In this document: positions 26,354 to 35,647 of the stretch, piece by piece
How positions within the stretch are numbered: position 1 is the first letter of the stretch
Layout: every line of letters starts with the position of its first letter
Made by a program: the position numbers and the translations under genes
Notes under the pieces: model-generated
What the model saw: only the letters and a program-made list of their open reading frames with translations
What the model was told of the DNA's origin: nothing
Database searches by the model: none
Origin: Peptococcaceae bacterium
GTDB taxonomy: Bacteria > Bacillota > Desulfotomaculia > Desulfotomaculales > Desulfocucumaceae
Reading direction: 5' to 3'
DNA length: 64,000 bases
Assembly (NCBI GenBank): GCA_023512435.1
Contig: JAILZP010000004.1
Span: forward strand, 1-64,000

Positions 26354-27907
26354 ATGCCATTAAAGATCCGGTGGCCGGAACAGGAATTTGAGGTTAGAAT
26401 TAGGACAAGCTTTAAATTTCCGCGGGGAAGACGGTGGTGGGTTTTCTTGGATTGCGGACAGGAACGGGCGCCGCTTCTGGAGGCCCTGCTGGAGTACGCC
26501 CGGTCGTCACCATGCAGGTTTCACGTGCCGGGGCACGGCGGAGGCAGGGGAGCGCCGGAAGACCTTTTGGACGTTATTGGCCGGGGCGTCTTTGACATTG
26601 ACGCCACCGAACTGCCCGGCCTTGACGACCTGAACAGCCCGGCGGGGGTGATTGCCCGGGCGCAGGAACTGGCTGCCCGGGCCTTCGGGGCCGGCCGAAG
26701 CTTTTTCCTGGTCAACGGCACCACCCAGGGGCTGCAGGCCCTGATTCTGGCTGCGGGCCGGCCAGGGGGCAGGGTAATACTGCCCAGGAACAGCCACCGG
26801 TCTGTGATCGGAGGCCTTGTGCTGGCCGGGCTGGACCCTGTTTTTGTTACTCCCGCGGTGGTCCCGGGCTTCAATTTCGCCGCCGGGGTTCCGTCGGGGG
26901 AGATTGCCAGGGCCGCCGGGGAACACCCCGATGCCTGCGCCGTCCTCTGCGTTCACCCGAACTACTATGGAGCGGTGGGAGACACTCAAAAAGCCTCCGC
27001 CCTGGCGCACGCCGCCGGAATGCCGCTCCTGGCCGACGAGGCCCACGGCTGCCACCTGTACTTTCATCAGGGTTACCCGGCGGGGGCGCTGCAGGCGGGG
27101 GCTGACGCGGCCGTGCAGAGCATGCATAAAACCGGGGGCTCCCTGACCCAGTCCTCCCTCCTTCACCTCAGGGGATCTCTCCTGGACGGGGACAGGGTGT
27201 TCTCGGCCCTGAAGCTGATGCAGACCAGCAGTCCTTCCTACGTGTTAATGGCCTCGCTGGATGCCGCCCGCCGGCGCATGGCCTTAAACGGCCGGGACCT
27301 GCTCGAGCGGCTGCTGCAGGCTGTGGGCAAGCTCAGGGACGACCTGGCGGTCATCCGGGGCATCGAGGTCTTCGGGCCGGACCATCTGGACGGGGACGGA
27401 ATCTTCGATTACGACCCCTCCAGGGTGGTGGTCAGGGTGAGCGGCCTCGGTCTCACGGGCCGCCAGGCGGCCGACTGGCTGGGGCGGCGCCGCGGGGTTT
27501 ACGTGGAAATGGCCGACCGGGACAACATTGTCCTGGTTCCGGGCCTGGGGGTGACCCGGGAAGACTGCCGGAGGGCGGCCCTGGCATTAAAGGACCTGGC
27601 CGCCGGGGAAGGGAGAAAACCGGTCCCGGACCTTCCGGGGCCGGCGGATATACCGCCCCCCAGGGTATTGATGAATTTAAGGGAGGCCTGGTTCGCTGCC
27701 TCCCGGCCGGTGAGGGTCGAAGAGGCCGCCGGGGAGGCCTGCGCGGAGTGGGTGGCGGTTTACCCGCCGGGTATTCCCGTGGTCCTGCCGGGGGAGGAAG
27801 TGACCCCTGAAATGGTGAATTACTTAATCCGGGCCAGGGAGGCCGGGGCGGGCTTCCAGGGACCGTCGGATCCGGCACTGAAGTTTTTGAGGATAATTTC
27901 GGGCTGA
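26354..27907 (+). CDS. Orn/Lys/Arg decarboxylase-family PLP enzyme (YaaO-like)
   Basis: 517 residues in the longest frame. PLP-enzyme marks: HVPGHGGG (57-64), NGTTQG (121-126), DEAHG (228-232), and the PLP lysine in SMHKTGG (K259). The C-terminus keeps the short decarboxylase tail (YPPGIPVVLPGEE). It probably decarboxylates lysine or arginine, but the substrate is not fixed by sequence. Neighbourhood before tmk matches yaaO. The start is unsure: ATG 26354 lacks a Shine-Dalgarno, and TTG 26447 (31 residues shorter) fits the family's usual N-terminus better. Confidence 0.88.
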   Translation: MPLKIRWPEQEFEVRIRTSFKFPRGRRWWVFLDCGQERAPLLEALLEYARSSPCRFHVPGHGGGRGAPEDLLDVIGRGVFDIDATELPGLDDLNSPAGVIARAQELAARAFGAGRSFFLVNGTTQGLQALILAAGRPGGRVILPRNSHRSVIGGLVLAGLDPVFVTPAVVPGFNFAAGVPSGEIARAAGEHPDACAVLCVHPNYYGAVGDTQKASALAHAAGMPLLADEAHGCHLYFHQGYPAGALQAGADAAVQSMHKTGGSLTQSSLLHLRGSLLDGDRVFSALKLMQTSSPSYVLMASLDAARRRMALNGRDLLERLLQAVGKLRDDLAVIRGIEVFGPDHLDGDGIFDYDPSRVVVRVSGLGLTGRQAADWLGRRRGVYVEMADRDNIVLVPGLGVTREDCRRAALALKDLAAGEGRKPVPDLPGPADIPPPRVLMNLREAWFAASRPVRVEEAAGEACAEWVAVYPPGIPVVLPGEEVTPEMVNYLIRAREAGAGFQGPSDPALKFLRIISG

Positions 27908-27978
27908 CCGCCGGCTTCCGGCCGGCAGCCAAAATCAGCGGGGAAAGATGCGTCCGTTGAGAAGGAAGATGCCACAGG

Positions 27979-28626
27979 ATGGGGAAGGGACTGTTTATAG
28001 TCATTGAGGGTATTGACGGGGCCGGCAAGACCACCCAGGCGGACATGCTGGCGGCAGCCCTGTCAGCTAAAGGCCGCAAGGTGCTGGTGACCAGGGATCC
28101 CGGCGGGACCGCCCTGGGCGAGGAACTGCGGAATGTACTGCTGTACAGCGCCGCCGCCATCGATCCCAGAGCCGAGGCCATGCTGTACGCCGCGGCCAGG
28201 GCCCAGCTGGTGGCCGAGAAAATCCTCCCCGCCCTGGATGATGGGGCGGTGGTGGTTTCCGACCGGTTCGCGGATTCCACCCACGCCTACCAGGGATCCG
28301 GCAGGGGAATATGCCCGGATCTCCTTGACCGGCTGAACGGCTATGCCTGCCGGGGGCTGGTTCCGGACCTGACGGTTTTGCTGGACCTGGACCCGGCCCG
28401 GGCGGCGGCCAGGCTGAACCGGCCGGCGGACCGCATGGAAAGGGAAGGGCGGGAATTCTTACAGCGGGTAAGGCATGGCTACCTGGAGAGGGCCAAACAG
28501 GACCCGGGCCGCTACCTCGTCCTGGACGCCTCCCTGCCGCCGGGTGAACTGTTTGCCAGAGTGATGAAAGGGATAGATAATCTGCTGGCGGCAAGCGATA
28601 AGCAACACAGGAGGAAAAACTGTTGA
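27979..28626 (+). CDS. tmk: Thymidylate kinase
   Basis: 215 residues. P-loop EGIDGAGKTTQ (9-19), the DR(Y/F) motif in VVVSDRFADSTHAYQG, and LID arginines (RMEREGREF). It phosphorylates dTMP to dTDP. The stop overlaps the holB start by four bases, so the two are translationally coupled, as in many Firmicutes. Confidence 0.97.
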   Translation: MGKGLFIVIEGIDGAGKTTQADMLAAALSAKGRKVLVTRDPGGTALGEELRNVLLYSAAAIDPRAEAMLYAAARAQLVAEKILPALDDGAVVVSDRFADSTHAYQGSGRGICPDLLDRLNGYACRGLVPDLTVLLDLDPARAAARLNRPADRMEREGREFLQRVRHGYLERAKQDPGRYLVLDASLPPGELFARVMKGIDNLLAASDKQHRRKNC

Positions 28627-29636
28627 TTCTGTTAAGGGATATCATCGGGCATGATGAAATAATAAAGACCCTGCAGGGAGCCCTGGCCTCCGGGAGGGTG
28701 GCCCATGCCTACCTTTTTTCAGGCCCCCGGGGCGTGGGGAAACATACAACGGCGGTGGCCTTCGCCCGGGCCCTGGTGTGCCTTCGCCCGGCCGGCGGCG
28801 ACGCATGCGGGGAATGTGACGGATGCGGGAAGGTGGACCTGGGGATTCACCCGGATGTCAGGATCATCCGCCCAGGGGGCGCCACGGTAAAGATAAGCCA
28901 GATCCGGGAGCTGGCGGCCGGCCTTCAATTCGGCCCGGCCACAGGCCGGTGGACGGTAAGGATTTTGGACGAGGCCGACGCCATGACACCCGAGGCCGCC
29001 AACTCGCTGCTCAAAACCCTGGAGGATCCCTTGCCCGGGGTGGTCTTTATCCTGGTTACAGCCAGGCCCCAGGCCGTTCTGCCCACCATTTTGTCCCGCT
29101 GCCAGCATATTTATTTCCACCCCCTGGGGAAGTCCGGGCTGGTTCAGGGCATGATCCGGATTACGGGCGCGCCGGAGGACAAGGTGCAACTGGCCGCGGC
29201 CCTGGCCGGGGGAAGCCTGGGCAAGGCCCTGGACCTGTTGTCCGGCGGCCTGTCCGCCAGGGACCGGGCCTGCCGGCTGATTGCCGGGCTGACCGCCGCC
29301 GACGTGGAGGACGCCCTTTCTCTGGCCGGGGAGGCGGCCGCCGGGAAGGAAGAGGTCCTTCCCCTGCTGGACATGATGGTTCTTTGGTTCCGGGACATAT
29401 TGTTGTATAATGAAACGGGTGATACCGGAAGTTTCGTCAATGCCGACAGGCAGATCGATATAACCGGCCTGGCCGGTTGTTACACCACCGGGCGGCTGCT
29501 GGACATAATCGAGGATATAGAGCGGGCGAAAAATTCGCTGACGGCCAGCGCCAACGTCCAGCTGGCCCTGGAAGCGCTTTTTCTGCGCCTGGCCGGATTC
29601 GGCCCGGAATCCGGCCGGCTGGAGGGGGTTATTTAA
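28623..29636 (+). CDS. holB: DNA polymerase III subunit delta'
   Basis: 337 residues from TTG 28623, with AGGAGG seven bases before it. AAA+ clamp-loader features: GPRGVGKHTTA with a modified Walker A, CGECDGC zinc cysteines, LDEADAMTPEAANSLLKTLEDP, and the SRC sensor (LSRCQHI). It is a clamp-loader subunit with DnaX. The order tmk-holB-ricT-yabA-rsmI is the B. subtilis order without yaaQ/yaaR. Confidence 0.95.
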   Translation: MILLRDIIGHDEIIKTLQGALASGRVAHAYLFSGPRGVGKHTTAVAFARALVCLRPAGGDACGECDGCGKVDLGIHPDVRIIRPGGATVKISQIRELAAGLQFGPATGRWTVRILDEADAMTPEAANSLLKTLEDPLPGVVFILVTARPQAVLPTILSRCQHIYFHPLGKSGLVQGMIRITGAPEDKVQLAAALAGGSLGKALDLLSGGLSARDRACRLIAGLTAADVEDALSLAGEAAAGKEEVLPLLDMMVLWFRDILLYNETGDTGSFVNADRQIDITGLAGCYTTGRLLDIIEDIERAKNSLTASANVQLALEALFLRLAGFGPESGRLEGVI

Positions 29637-29638
29637 AG

Positions 29639-30535
29639 ATGTTGTCAAAAGTAGTGGGGGTAAGGTTTAAGAAGGCGGGAAAAATATATTACTTTGACCC
29701 CGGGGAGCTGTCCCTGGAGGTGGAGGACGAAGTGGTGGTGGAAACCGCCAGGGGGATCGAGTACGGCGAAGTGGTGGTGGGTCCCACCAGCGTACCCGAC
29801 GAAGAGGTGGTGGCCCCCCTGAAGAAGGTCTTACGCAGGGTAACCGGTGATGACCGCAGGCAGCTGCAGGAAAACAGGGAAAAGGAGGCCAGGGCCTTTC
29901 AGGTGGGCCTGGACAAGATTGCCGCCCACGGCCTGCCCATGAAACTGGTGGGGGTTGAACAGACCTTCGACGGAAGTAAAATAATATTTTACTTCACCGC
30001 CGACGGCAGGATAGATTTCAGGGAACTGGTGAAGGACCTGGCCGCGGTTTTCCGCACCCGTATTGAACTGCGCCAGATCGGTGTGCGGGACGAGGCCAAA
30101 ATGATGGGGGGGCTGGGCTGCTGCGGCCGGGAACTTTGCTGTTCCACCTGGCTTTCGGACTTTGCCTCGGTTTCCATCAGGATGGCCAAGGACCAGAACC
30201 TGTCCCTGAACCCCACCAAGATCTCCGGCATATGCGGCCGCCTGATGTGCTGCCTGAAATATGAAAACGACACCTACGAACAGGCCAGGGAGGAATTTCC
30301 GGAAACGGGCAGCCGGGTAATCACCCCCCAGGGCGAGGGGAAGGTAACCGGCATCAACATTTTTAAAAAGACGGTGGCCGTTGAGCTCCAGGAAAGCAAG
30401 GCGGTCAAGGAATACCCGGCTGATGAAATCATCCCCAAGGGAGTGACGATCGAAGATGAACTATCCCCTGGGTCAAATGATCAGGCTGATGGAAATAAAA
30501 ATGCAGGAAATTGCGGCCGATTTTGCAAGGCTTAA
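29639..30535 (+). CDS. ricT: PSP1-domain protein RicT (YaaT)
   Basis: 298 residues from ATG 29639 (GGAGGGGG upstream). PSP1 domain with the cysteine set GCCGRELCC (161, 162, 167, 168) and ICGRLMCC (199, 204, 205). In B. subtilis RicT forms the Fe-S RicAFT complex that promotes RNase Y processing and is needed for sporulation and competence. The last 80 bases overlap the start of yabA in another frame. Confidence 0.93.
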   Translation: MLSKVVGVRFKKAGKIYYFDPGELSLEVEDEVVVETARGIEYGEVVVGPTSVPDEEVVAPLKKVLRRVTGDDRRQLQENREKEARAFQVGLDKIAAHGLPMKLVGVEQTFDGSKIIFYFTADGRIDFRELVKDLAAVFRTRIELRQIGVRDEAKMMGGLGCCGRELCCSTWLSDFASVSIRMAKDQNLSLNPTKISGICGRLMCCLKYENDTYEQAREEFPETGSRVITPQGEGKVTGINIFKKTVAVELQESKAVKEYPADEIIPKGVTIEDELSPGSNDQADGNKNAGNCGRFCKA

Positions 30536-30773
30536 AAGGTATGCGCAGCTGCTGGAAGAGGAAAACTCCAGGCTGAAGGAGGAGCTGGCCAGGCTTGCCG
30601 GGACTCCCGAGGCCGGTGTTCCGGAACCCCCAGGGCTGACTGCCGCCAGCGGCATGGACAACCTGATAAATCTATACGACCGGGGATTTCACATCTGCAG
30701 CCTTTATTTCGGAGGAGTCCGCCATGGAGACTGCCTGTTTTGCGCCGCCTTTATGCAAAGGGACAGGCGGTGA
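30456..30773 (+). CDS. yabA: Replication initiation control protein YabA
   Basis: 105 residues. An N-terminal leucine-zipper coiled coil (about 8-47) and a C-terminal zinc motif, H79..C81...C93..C96 (HICSLYFGGVRHGDCLFC), as in B. subtilis YabA, which binds DnaA and DnaN and limits re-initiation. The first ATG (30456) lies inside ricT. ATG 30477 or 30501 would shorten the helix but reduce the overlap. The length is slightly under the usual 115-120. Confidence 0.88.
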   Translation: MNYPLGQMIRLMEIKMQEIAADFARLKRYAQLLEEENSRLKEELARLAGTPEAGVPEPPGLTAASGMDNLINLYDRGFHICSLYFGGVRHGDCLFCAAFMQRDRR

Positions 30774-30782
30774 AAGACGGAC

Positions 30783-31634
30783 ATGATCGAAAAGGGAACC
30801 CTCTACCTCTGCGCCACCCCCATAGGAAACCTCGAAGATATCACCCTCAGGGCGCTGCGGGTGCTGAAGGAGGTGGACCTGGTGGCCGCGGAGGACACCC
30901 GGCGGACCAGGAAGCTGTTCAGCCGCTATGACATTCACACCCCGCTGACCAGCTACCACGAACACAACAGCCGCAGCAAGGGACCGTACCTGATCGGACA
31001 GTTGCTGGCGGGGAAGAGCGTGGCCCTGGTTACCGACGCCGGCCTGCCCGGCGTGTCCGACCCCGGTGAAAAATTGACCGCCCTGGCGGTAAGCGAAGGA
31101 ATCAGGGTGGTGCCCGTTCCCGGCCCCAGCGCGTCCCTGGCCGCTCTGGCGGCTTCGGGACTTCCCACCGAAAGGTTTTGCTTCGAGGGCTTCCTGCCGG
31201 CCCGGGGACCGAAGCGGCGTCAGCGGCTGGAGGAACTCAAGCCGGAGAAAAGAACCCTGATTCTGTACGAGGCGCCGCACAGGCTGGCGGCTACCCTGGC
31301 CGACCTGGCCGGCGTCCTGGGTGACAGGCGGATTTGCCTGGCCAGGGAATTGACCAAGCAATACGAGGAAATATGGCGGGGAAGCCTGGCGGAGGCGGTG
31401 TCAAGGTTCAGGGACAAGCCTCCCAGGGGCGAAATTACCCTTGTCCTGGAGGGGTCCCCGGCGGTTTCTGAAAACCGTTCCTTCGGCGGGACCGACTTGA
31501 GGGCCATGGTGGCAGACCTGGAGCGGGGGGGAATGTCCCGCAAGGAGGCGATCAGGGAGGCTTCCCGGAGGTCCGGGGTGTCCAGGAGGGAAGTTTATTC
31601 ATCCCTGCTGGAAAAAAAACAGGAAGGGCTGTGA
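30783..31634 (+). CDS. rsmI: 16S rRNA (cytidine1402-2'-O)-methyltransferase
   Basis: 283 residues of the tetrapyrrole-methylase-like fold. Typical RsmI segments: GTLYLCATPIGNLEDITLRAL at the start, AEDTRRTRKL, VTDAGLPGVSDPG and FEGFLPA. It methylates C1402 of 16S rRNA. It follows yabA by nine bases and ends just before the converging abrB. Confidence 0.96.
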   Translation: MIEKGTLYLCATPIGNLEDITLRALRVLKEVDLVAAEDTRRTRKLFSRYDIHTPLTSYHEHNSRSKGPYLIGQLLAGKSVALVTDAGLPGVSDPGEKLTALAVSEGIRVVPVPGPSASLAALAASGLPTERFCFEGFLPARGPKRRQRLEELKPEKRTLILYEAPHRLAATLADLAGVLGDRRICLARELTKQYEEIWRGSLAEAVSRFRDKPPRGEITLVLEGSPAVSENRSFGGTDLRAMVADLERGGMSRKEAIREASRRSGVSRREVYSSLLEKKQEGL

Positions 31635-31665
31635 ATCCCTCCCTTCAAGGTGAATTGAGTAGACG

Positions 31666-31920
31666 CTACATGGCTTTGGCAACGTCAATCATGGCCAGGG
31701 CGCAGTCCTTGCATACCCTCTTGCCGCGGTAGTCCTGGACGTCAACTGCGTTTCCGCAAAAAATACAGGCAGGCTCGTATTTTTTGAGGATGATTTTTTC
31801 GTTATCCACATAGATTTCCAGGGCGTCCTTCTCGTCAATGCCCATGGTGCGCCTCAGTTCGATGGGGATAACGACCCGACCCAGCTCGTCCACCTTTCTG
31901 ACAATACCTGTCGACTTCAC
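31666..31920 (-). CDS. abrB: AbrB-family transition-state regulator
   Basis: 84 residues. N-terminal swapped-hairpin DNA-binding domain (STGIVRKVDELGRVVIPIELRR), then a C-terminal CIFCG..(14)..CKDC, a putative zinc site at C52, C55, C70 and C73. AbrB regulates post-exponential genes. Orientation against the flanking genes, between rsmI and metG, is as in B. subtilis. A promoter overlapped by a palindrome lies upstream. Confidence 0.92.
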   Translation of the reverse strand: MKSTGIVRKVDELGRVVIPIELRRTMGIDEKDALEIYVDNEKIILKKYEPACIFCGNAVDVQDYRGKRVCKDCALAMIDVAKAM

Positions 31921-31978
31921 GTTCTATCCCTCCCCTTGCTGCCGTCTTCGACACAAAGTCACAAATTAGCAGCATCTA

Positions 31979-32008
31979 AATGGTACCAATGATACCATTA
32001 AAAGTCAA
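31979..32008 (-). promoter_or_regulatory. abrB promoter with overlapping palindrome
   Basis: On the minus strand TTGACT (32008-32003), 17 bases, then TACCAT (31985-31980). The palindrome AATGGTA-N7-TACCATT (31979-31999) covers the -10 and most of the spacer, so it is a candidate operator, possibly autoregulatory. Confidence 0.6.
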
Positions 32009-32133
32009 TAGGTAAGATTAAATTTTGGATAATTATGTATTATGCGCACATTTTGAAGCGCAACTTGACAACAATCTTAAAGGCGGGTAAAATTAGCCTG
32101 TTGGTGAAAAAAGACATATTGTCAAAGGTAATG

Positions 32134-32427
32134 ACGGGGAGGAGTAAGCCGGGCAATCCGAATCCAGAGAGCGGGGGAAGGTGAAAGCCCGCCGGGCCAG
32201 CCGGCCGAACATGGCCCCGGAACCGGGCGCCGAAAACTGCCTTATGCCAGGCCAAATTACGGGCAGCCATTAAGCGCGACCGGACCAGGCTCCGTTATCA
32301 CGCCTGGGTGCGGAAATACTGACCGTACCCGCAAAGGCCGTTTGCCGGGAGGCAGCGGCGAAATTGGGGTGGTACCGCGGAAAATTTCCTCCGCCCCCGG
32401 CCTGCAGCCGGGGCGGAGGTTTTTAAT
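32134..32427 (+). promoter_or_regulatory. T-box leader, methionine-specific
   Basis: Conserved T-box sequence AATTGGGGTGGTACCGCGG (32362-32380) followed by a terminator (CCTCCGCCCCCGGC / GCCGGGGCGGAGG, T run from 32420). Stem I signals are present (GGGGAGGAGTAAG, AGAGAGC, GGTG..). The specifier is probably ATG at 32211-32213 in the context GAACATGG, matching the downstream metG. Uncharged tRNA-Met should promote read-through. Confidence 0.92.
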
Positions 32428-32475
32428 TTTTAAGGATTCGCATTCACGGAACTTTTCTGGAAGGAAGGGAGACTA

Positions 32476-34020
32476 ATGGGCGGTAAAAAAACTTTTTACA
32501 TCACCACACCAATATATTATCCCAGCGACAACCTGCACATCGGACACGCCTACACCACGGTGGCGGCCGACGCCCTGGCCAGGTTCAAGAGGCTCACCGG
32601 GCACGAGGTTTGGTTTTTGACCGGGACGGACGAGCACGGGCAGAAAATCGAGCGGGCTGCCCGATCCAGGAACCAGTCCCCCCAGGAATTCGTGGACAAG
32701 ATAGTGCAGGGGATCAGTCATCTCTGGACCAGGCTGGAAATAAGCAACGACGACTTCATCCGCACCACCGAGGAAAGGCACAAAAAGGTGGTGGCCGCCA
32801 TTTTTGAAAGGCTCTACCGGCAGGGGGACATCTACAAGGCCGGTTACGAGGGCTGGTACTGCACCCCCTGCGAGGCATTCTGGGCCGAGAGCCGGTTGGT
32901 GGAGGGCAACTGCCCGGACTGCGGCCGGCCGGTGGAACTGCTCAAGGAAGAGAGCTACTTTTTCAGGATGTCCAAATACGCCGACAGGCTGCTCAGGCAC
33001 ATAGAGGAAAACCCGGGGTTCATCCAGCCGGTGTCCAGGCGCAACGAGATGGTCAGCTTCATTAAAAGCGGCCTGGAGGACCTTTGCGTTTCCCGGACCA
33101 CCTTCGACTGGGGCATACCGGTGCCGTTCGATCCCGGGCACGTGATTTACGTCTGGATTGACGCCCTGACCAACTACATTTCAGCCCTGGGCTACGGGAC
33201 GGATGACGACCGGCTGTATCAAAAGTTCTGGCCGGCCGATGTCCACCTGGTGGGCAAGGACATTGTGCGCTTCCACACCGTGATCTGGCCCATCATCCTG
33301 ATGGCCGCCGGCATCCCCCTGCCAAGGCAGGTGGTGGGGCACGGCTGGCTGCTCCTGGACAGCGGCAAGATGAGCAAGTCCAAGGGCAACGTGGTGGACC
33401 CCCACGTGCTTATCGACAAGTACGGTGTTGATGCCGTCAGGTACTTTCTCCTCCGGGAGATGGCCTTCGGCAGCGACGGACTGTACTCCGAGGAGGCCCT
33501 GGTCAACAGGATCAACAAAGACCTGGCCAACGACCTGGGCAACCTGGTGAGCCGCACCCTGGGCATGGCCGACAAGTACTTCCGGGGCGTGATAGGACGC
33601 CCCGGACCGGCGGAGGGTCCGGACGCCGATTTAATTGCCCTGGCCGGGGAAACTCCCTTAGCCGTGGAGGAGTACATGGATAAAAGGGATCTTTCCAGCG
33701 CCCTGGGGGCGCTGTGGCGACTGGTGTCCAGGGCCAACAAGTACGTGGACGAGACCGCCCCCTGGGCGCTGGCCAGGGACCCGGAAGCCAGGGACCGCCT
33801 GACCACGGTTCTTTACAACCTTACCGAGTCGGTACGCTTCATCACCGTCATCGCCTCTCCCTTTATGCCCCTGATGGCTCCCAGGGTGTGGGCCATGCTG
33901 GGCATCGCCGGCAGAAAAGACCTGCACACCTGGGAATCCCTGACCTGGGGGCGGTTCCCGGCCGGGACAACGGTGAAGAGGGGCGATCCGCTCTTTCCGA
34001 GAATAGACGAAGCCAGGTAA
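32476..34020 (+). CDS. metG: Methionine-tRNA ligase
   Basis: 514 residues. Class I signature HIGH (21-24), zinc knuckle C129, C132, C146 and C149, and KMSKS at 298-302. It lacks the C-terminal EMAPII-like tRNA-binding domain of longer MetRS, so it is the short form. AAGGAAGGGAG precedes ATG 32476. Expression is controlled by the T-box ahead of it. Confidence 0.97.
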   Translation: MGGKKTFYITTPIYYPSDNLHIGHAYTTVAADALARFKRLTGHEVWFLTGTDEHGQKIERAARSRNQSPQEFVDKIVQGISHLWTRLEISNDDFIRTTEERHKKVVAAIFERLYRQGDIYKAGYEGWYCTPCEAFWAESRLVEGNCPDCGRPVELLKEESYFFRMSKYADRLLRHIEENPGFIQPVSRRNEMVSFIKSGLEDLCVSRTTFDWGIPVPFDPGHVIYVWIDALTNYISALGYGTDDDRLYQKFWPADVHLVGKDIVRFHTVIWPIILMAAGIPLPRQVVGHGWLLLDSGKMSKSKGNVVDPHVLIDKYGVDAVRYFLLREMAFGSDGLYSEEALVNRINKDLANDLGNLVSRTLGMADKYFRGVIGRPGPAEGPDADLIALAGETPLAVEEYMDKRDLSSALGALWRLVSRANKYVDETAPWALARDPEARDRLTTVLYNLTESVRFITVIASPFMPLMAPRVWAMLGIAGRKDLHTWESLTWGRFPAGTTVKRGDPLFPRIDEAR

Positions 34021-34187
34021 TGATGAGAGAAGGAGGCAGGAGTCAGGAGACAGGAGAAGAGCTGCATGATACCCGTTTATGGTTCGAAGGGTTTCCGTCC
34101 AGTGAACAAGGGTCTGAAAAACTTAAAGGCAAAAGAAGGATACATGCATAAAAAATTCTGTCTCCTCTGTCGGAGGTGGAATGCAGA

Positions 34188-34970
34188 ATGATATTGGTTG
34201 ACACTCACGCCCACATTGACATAGAGGATTTTGACGGCGACCGGGAGGAGGTTCTCGGGAGGGCCGCCGAAAGCGGTGTGGCGGCCATCATCAACGCCTC
34301 CTTCGACCTGGAGTCCTCCCGCCGGTCGGCGGCCATGGCCGGCCGGTACCGGGGACTATACGCCCTGGTGGGAATACACCCCCACGATGCGGGCGGTGTC
34401 CCTGAAGGATACCTGGAGGATTTGCGTTTGCTGGCGAAAAACCCGGCGGTGTTGGCCCTGGGGGAAATGGGCCTGGACTATTACCGGGATTTAAGCCCCC
34501 GCCCGGTGCAGCAAAGGGTGTTCCGCGAACAGCTGGATCTGGCCAGGGAGCTGGATATGCCGGTGGTCATCCACGACCGGGACGCCCACGGCGAAGTGCT
34601 TAATATTCTCAAGCGAGACGGCGCTCCAAGGCGCGGGGGGATCATGCACTGTTACAGCGGAAGCTGGGAAATGGCCCGGGAGTGCATGAAAATGGGGTTT
34701 TACATTTCCATCGCCGGGCCGGTGACCTATCCCAACGCCGTAAGATTGAAAGATATTGCCTCCAGGATCCCCCTGGACCGCATACTGGTGGAGACCGACT
34801 GCCCCTACCTGGCTCCACAGGTCCGCAGGGGAAAAAGGAATGAGCCGGCCTACGTGAGGTACGTGGCCGAGGAAATAGCCCGCCTGAGGGGAATGGCCCC
34901 GGCGGACTTTGCCCTGGCCGCCTCGGCCAACGCGGCCAGGATTTTCGGCCTCAATATCCCCGGCCTGTAA
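34188..34970 (+). CDS. tatD: TatD-family metal-dependent deoxyribonuclease
   Basis: 260 residues from ATG 34188, eight bases after GGAGGTGG. Metal-binding motif DTHAHID at the N-terminus, GEMGLDYYRD, the histidine in VIHDRDAH, MHCYSGSW, and the final VETDCPYL. TatD enzymes are 3'-5' exonucleases/DNases. It is in the B. subtilis yabD position, after metG. Confidence 0.94.
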   Translation: MILVDTHAHIDIEDFDGDREEVLGRAAESGVAAIINASFDLESSRRSAAMAGRYRGLYALVGIHPHDAGGVPEGYLEDLRLLAKNPAVLALGEMGLDYYRDLSPRPVQQRVFREQLDLARELDMPVVIHDRDAHGEVLNILKRDGAPRRGGIMHCYSGSWEMARECMKMGFYISIAGPVTYPNAVRLKDIASRIPLDRILVETDCPYLAPQVRRGKRNEPAYVRYVAEEIARLRGMAPADFALAASANAARIFGLNIPGL

Positions 34971-35015
34971 GTGACGGCCGGGGTTATGAAATACCTTTTA
35001 AAGGAGATTAAAAAA

Positions 35016-35540
35016 ATGGCTGAAAAAAAAGGACTGGTTATGGTATTTACCGGGAACGGCAAGGGAAAAACCACCGCATCCCTGGGGATGGCTCTCAGGG
35101 CATGGGGGCAGGGCATGAAGGTGCTTATGCTGCAGTTTATAAAAGGGCACAGGGTTTACGGCGAACTGACGGCTGCGGCTAAACTGGAGGGGATGGAGAT
35201 AAGGCCCATGGGGGACGGTTTTATTACCAGCGGGGGCAGGCTGGAACTGCACAGGCAGGCCGCCCGGAACGCCCTGGAGGAGGCTCGCCGGGAGATTACC
35301 GGCGGCCGGTGGGATATGGTTATTCTGGATGAAATAATCTACGCTGTGGGATTTAATCTCTTAAGTGAAGAAGAAATGCTGGATCTGATTTCCCTCAAAC
35401 CTCCCGGTATGCACCTGGTGCTGACCGGGAGAAACGCCCCGCAGTCCCTTATAGACCGGGCCGACCTGGTCACCGAGATGAAGGAGATAAAACATCCCTA
35501 CGCCCGGGGGGTTAAGGCCCAAAAAGGAGTGGAATTTTAA
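35016..35540 (+). CDS. cobO: Cob(I)alamin adenosyltransferase, CobA/BtuR type
   Basis: 174 residues from ATG 35016 (AAGGAG nine bases before). P-loop-like GNGKGKTT (13-20), VLMLQFIKG, and VILDEI. The enzyme adenosylates cobalamin for B12-dependent mutases. It is an insertion relative to the Bacillus order and has no other cobalamin gene beside it. Confidence 0.93.
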   Translation: MAEKKGLVMVFTGNGKGKTTASLGMALRAWGQGMKVLMLQFIKGHRVYGELTAAAKLEGMEIRPMGDGFITSGGRLELHRQAARNALEEARREITGGRWDMVILDEIIYAVGFNLLSEEEMLDLISLKPPGMHLVLTGRNAPQSLIDRADLVTEMKEIKHPYARGVKAQKGVEF

Positions 35541-35561
35541 TCATTTTCAAAGACGCCGGAA

Positions 35562-35590
35562 GACGGAGGCCTATGCCTCTGTTTTTTTTT
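35562..35590 (+). terminator. Terminator of cobO
   Basis: CGGAGGC-CTAT-GCCTCTG followed by nine T. Confidence 0.85.
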
Positions 35591-35647
35591 GGCTTGGAAC
35601 AGGAATAAATTTTCTCCTTTACCATAATGATGTTATGGGTGATGATA

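Noticed and set aside
28719-29648. 309-codon minus-strand frame across holB
   Set aside because: Antisense shadow; composition is Gly/Gln/Pro-rich and without domain features.
32040-32270. 76-codon minus-strand frame in the T-box leader
   Set aside because: The region is a structured RNA leader; no ribosome-binding site.
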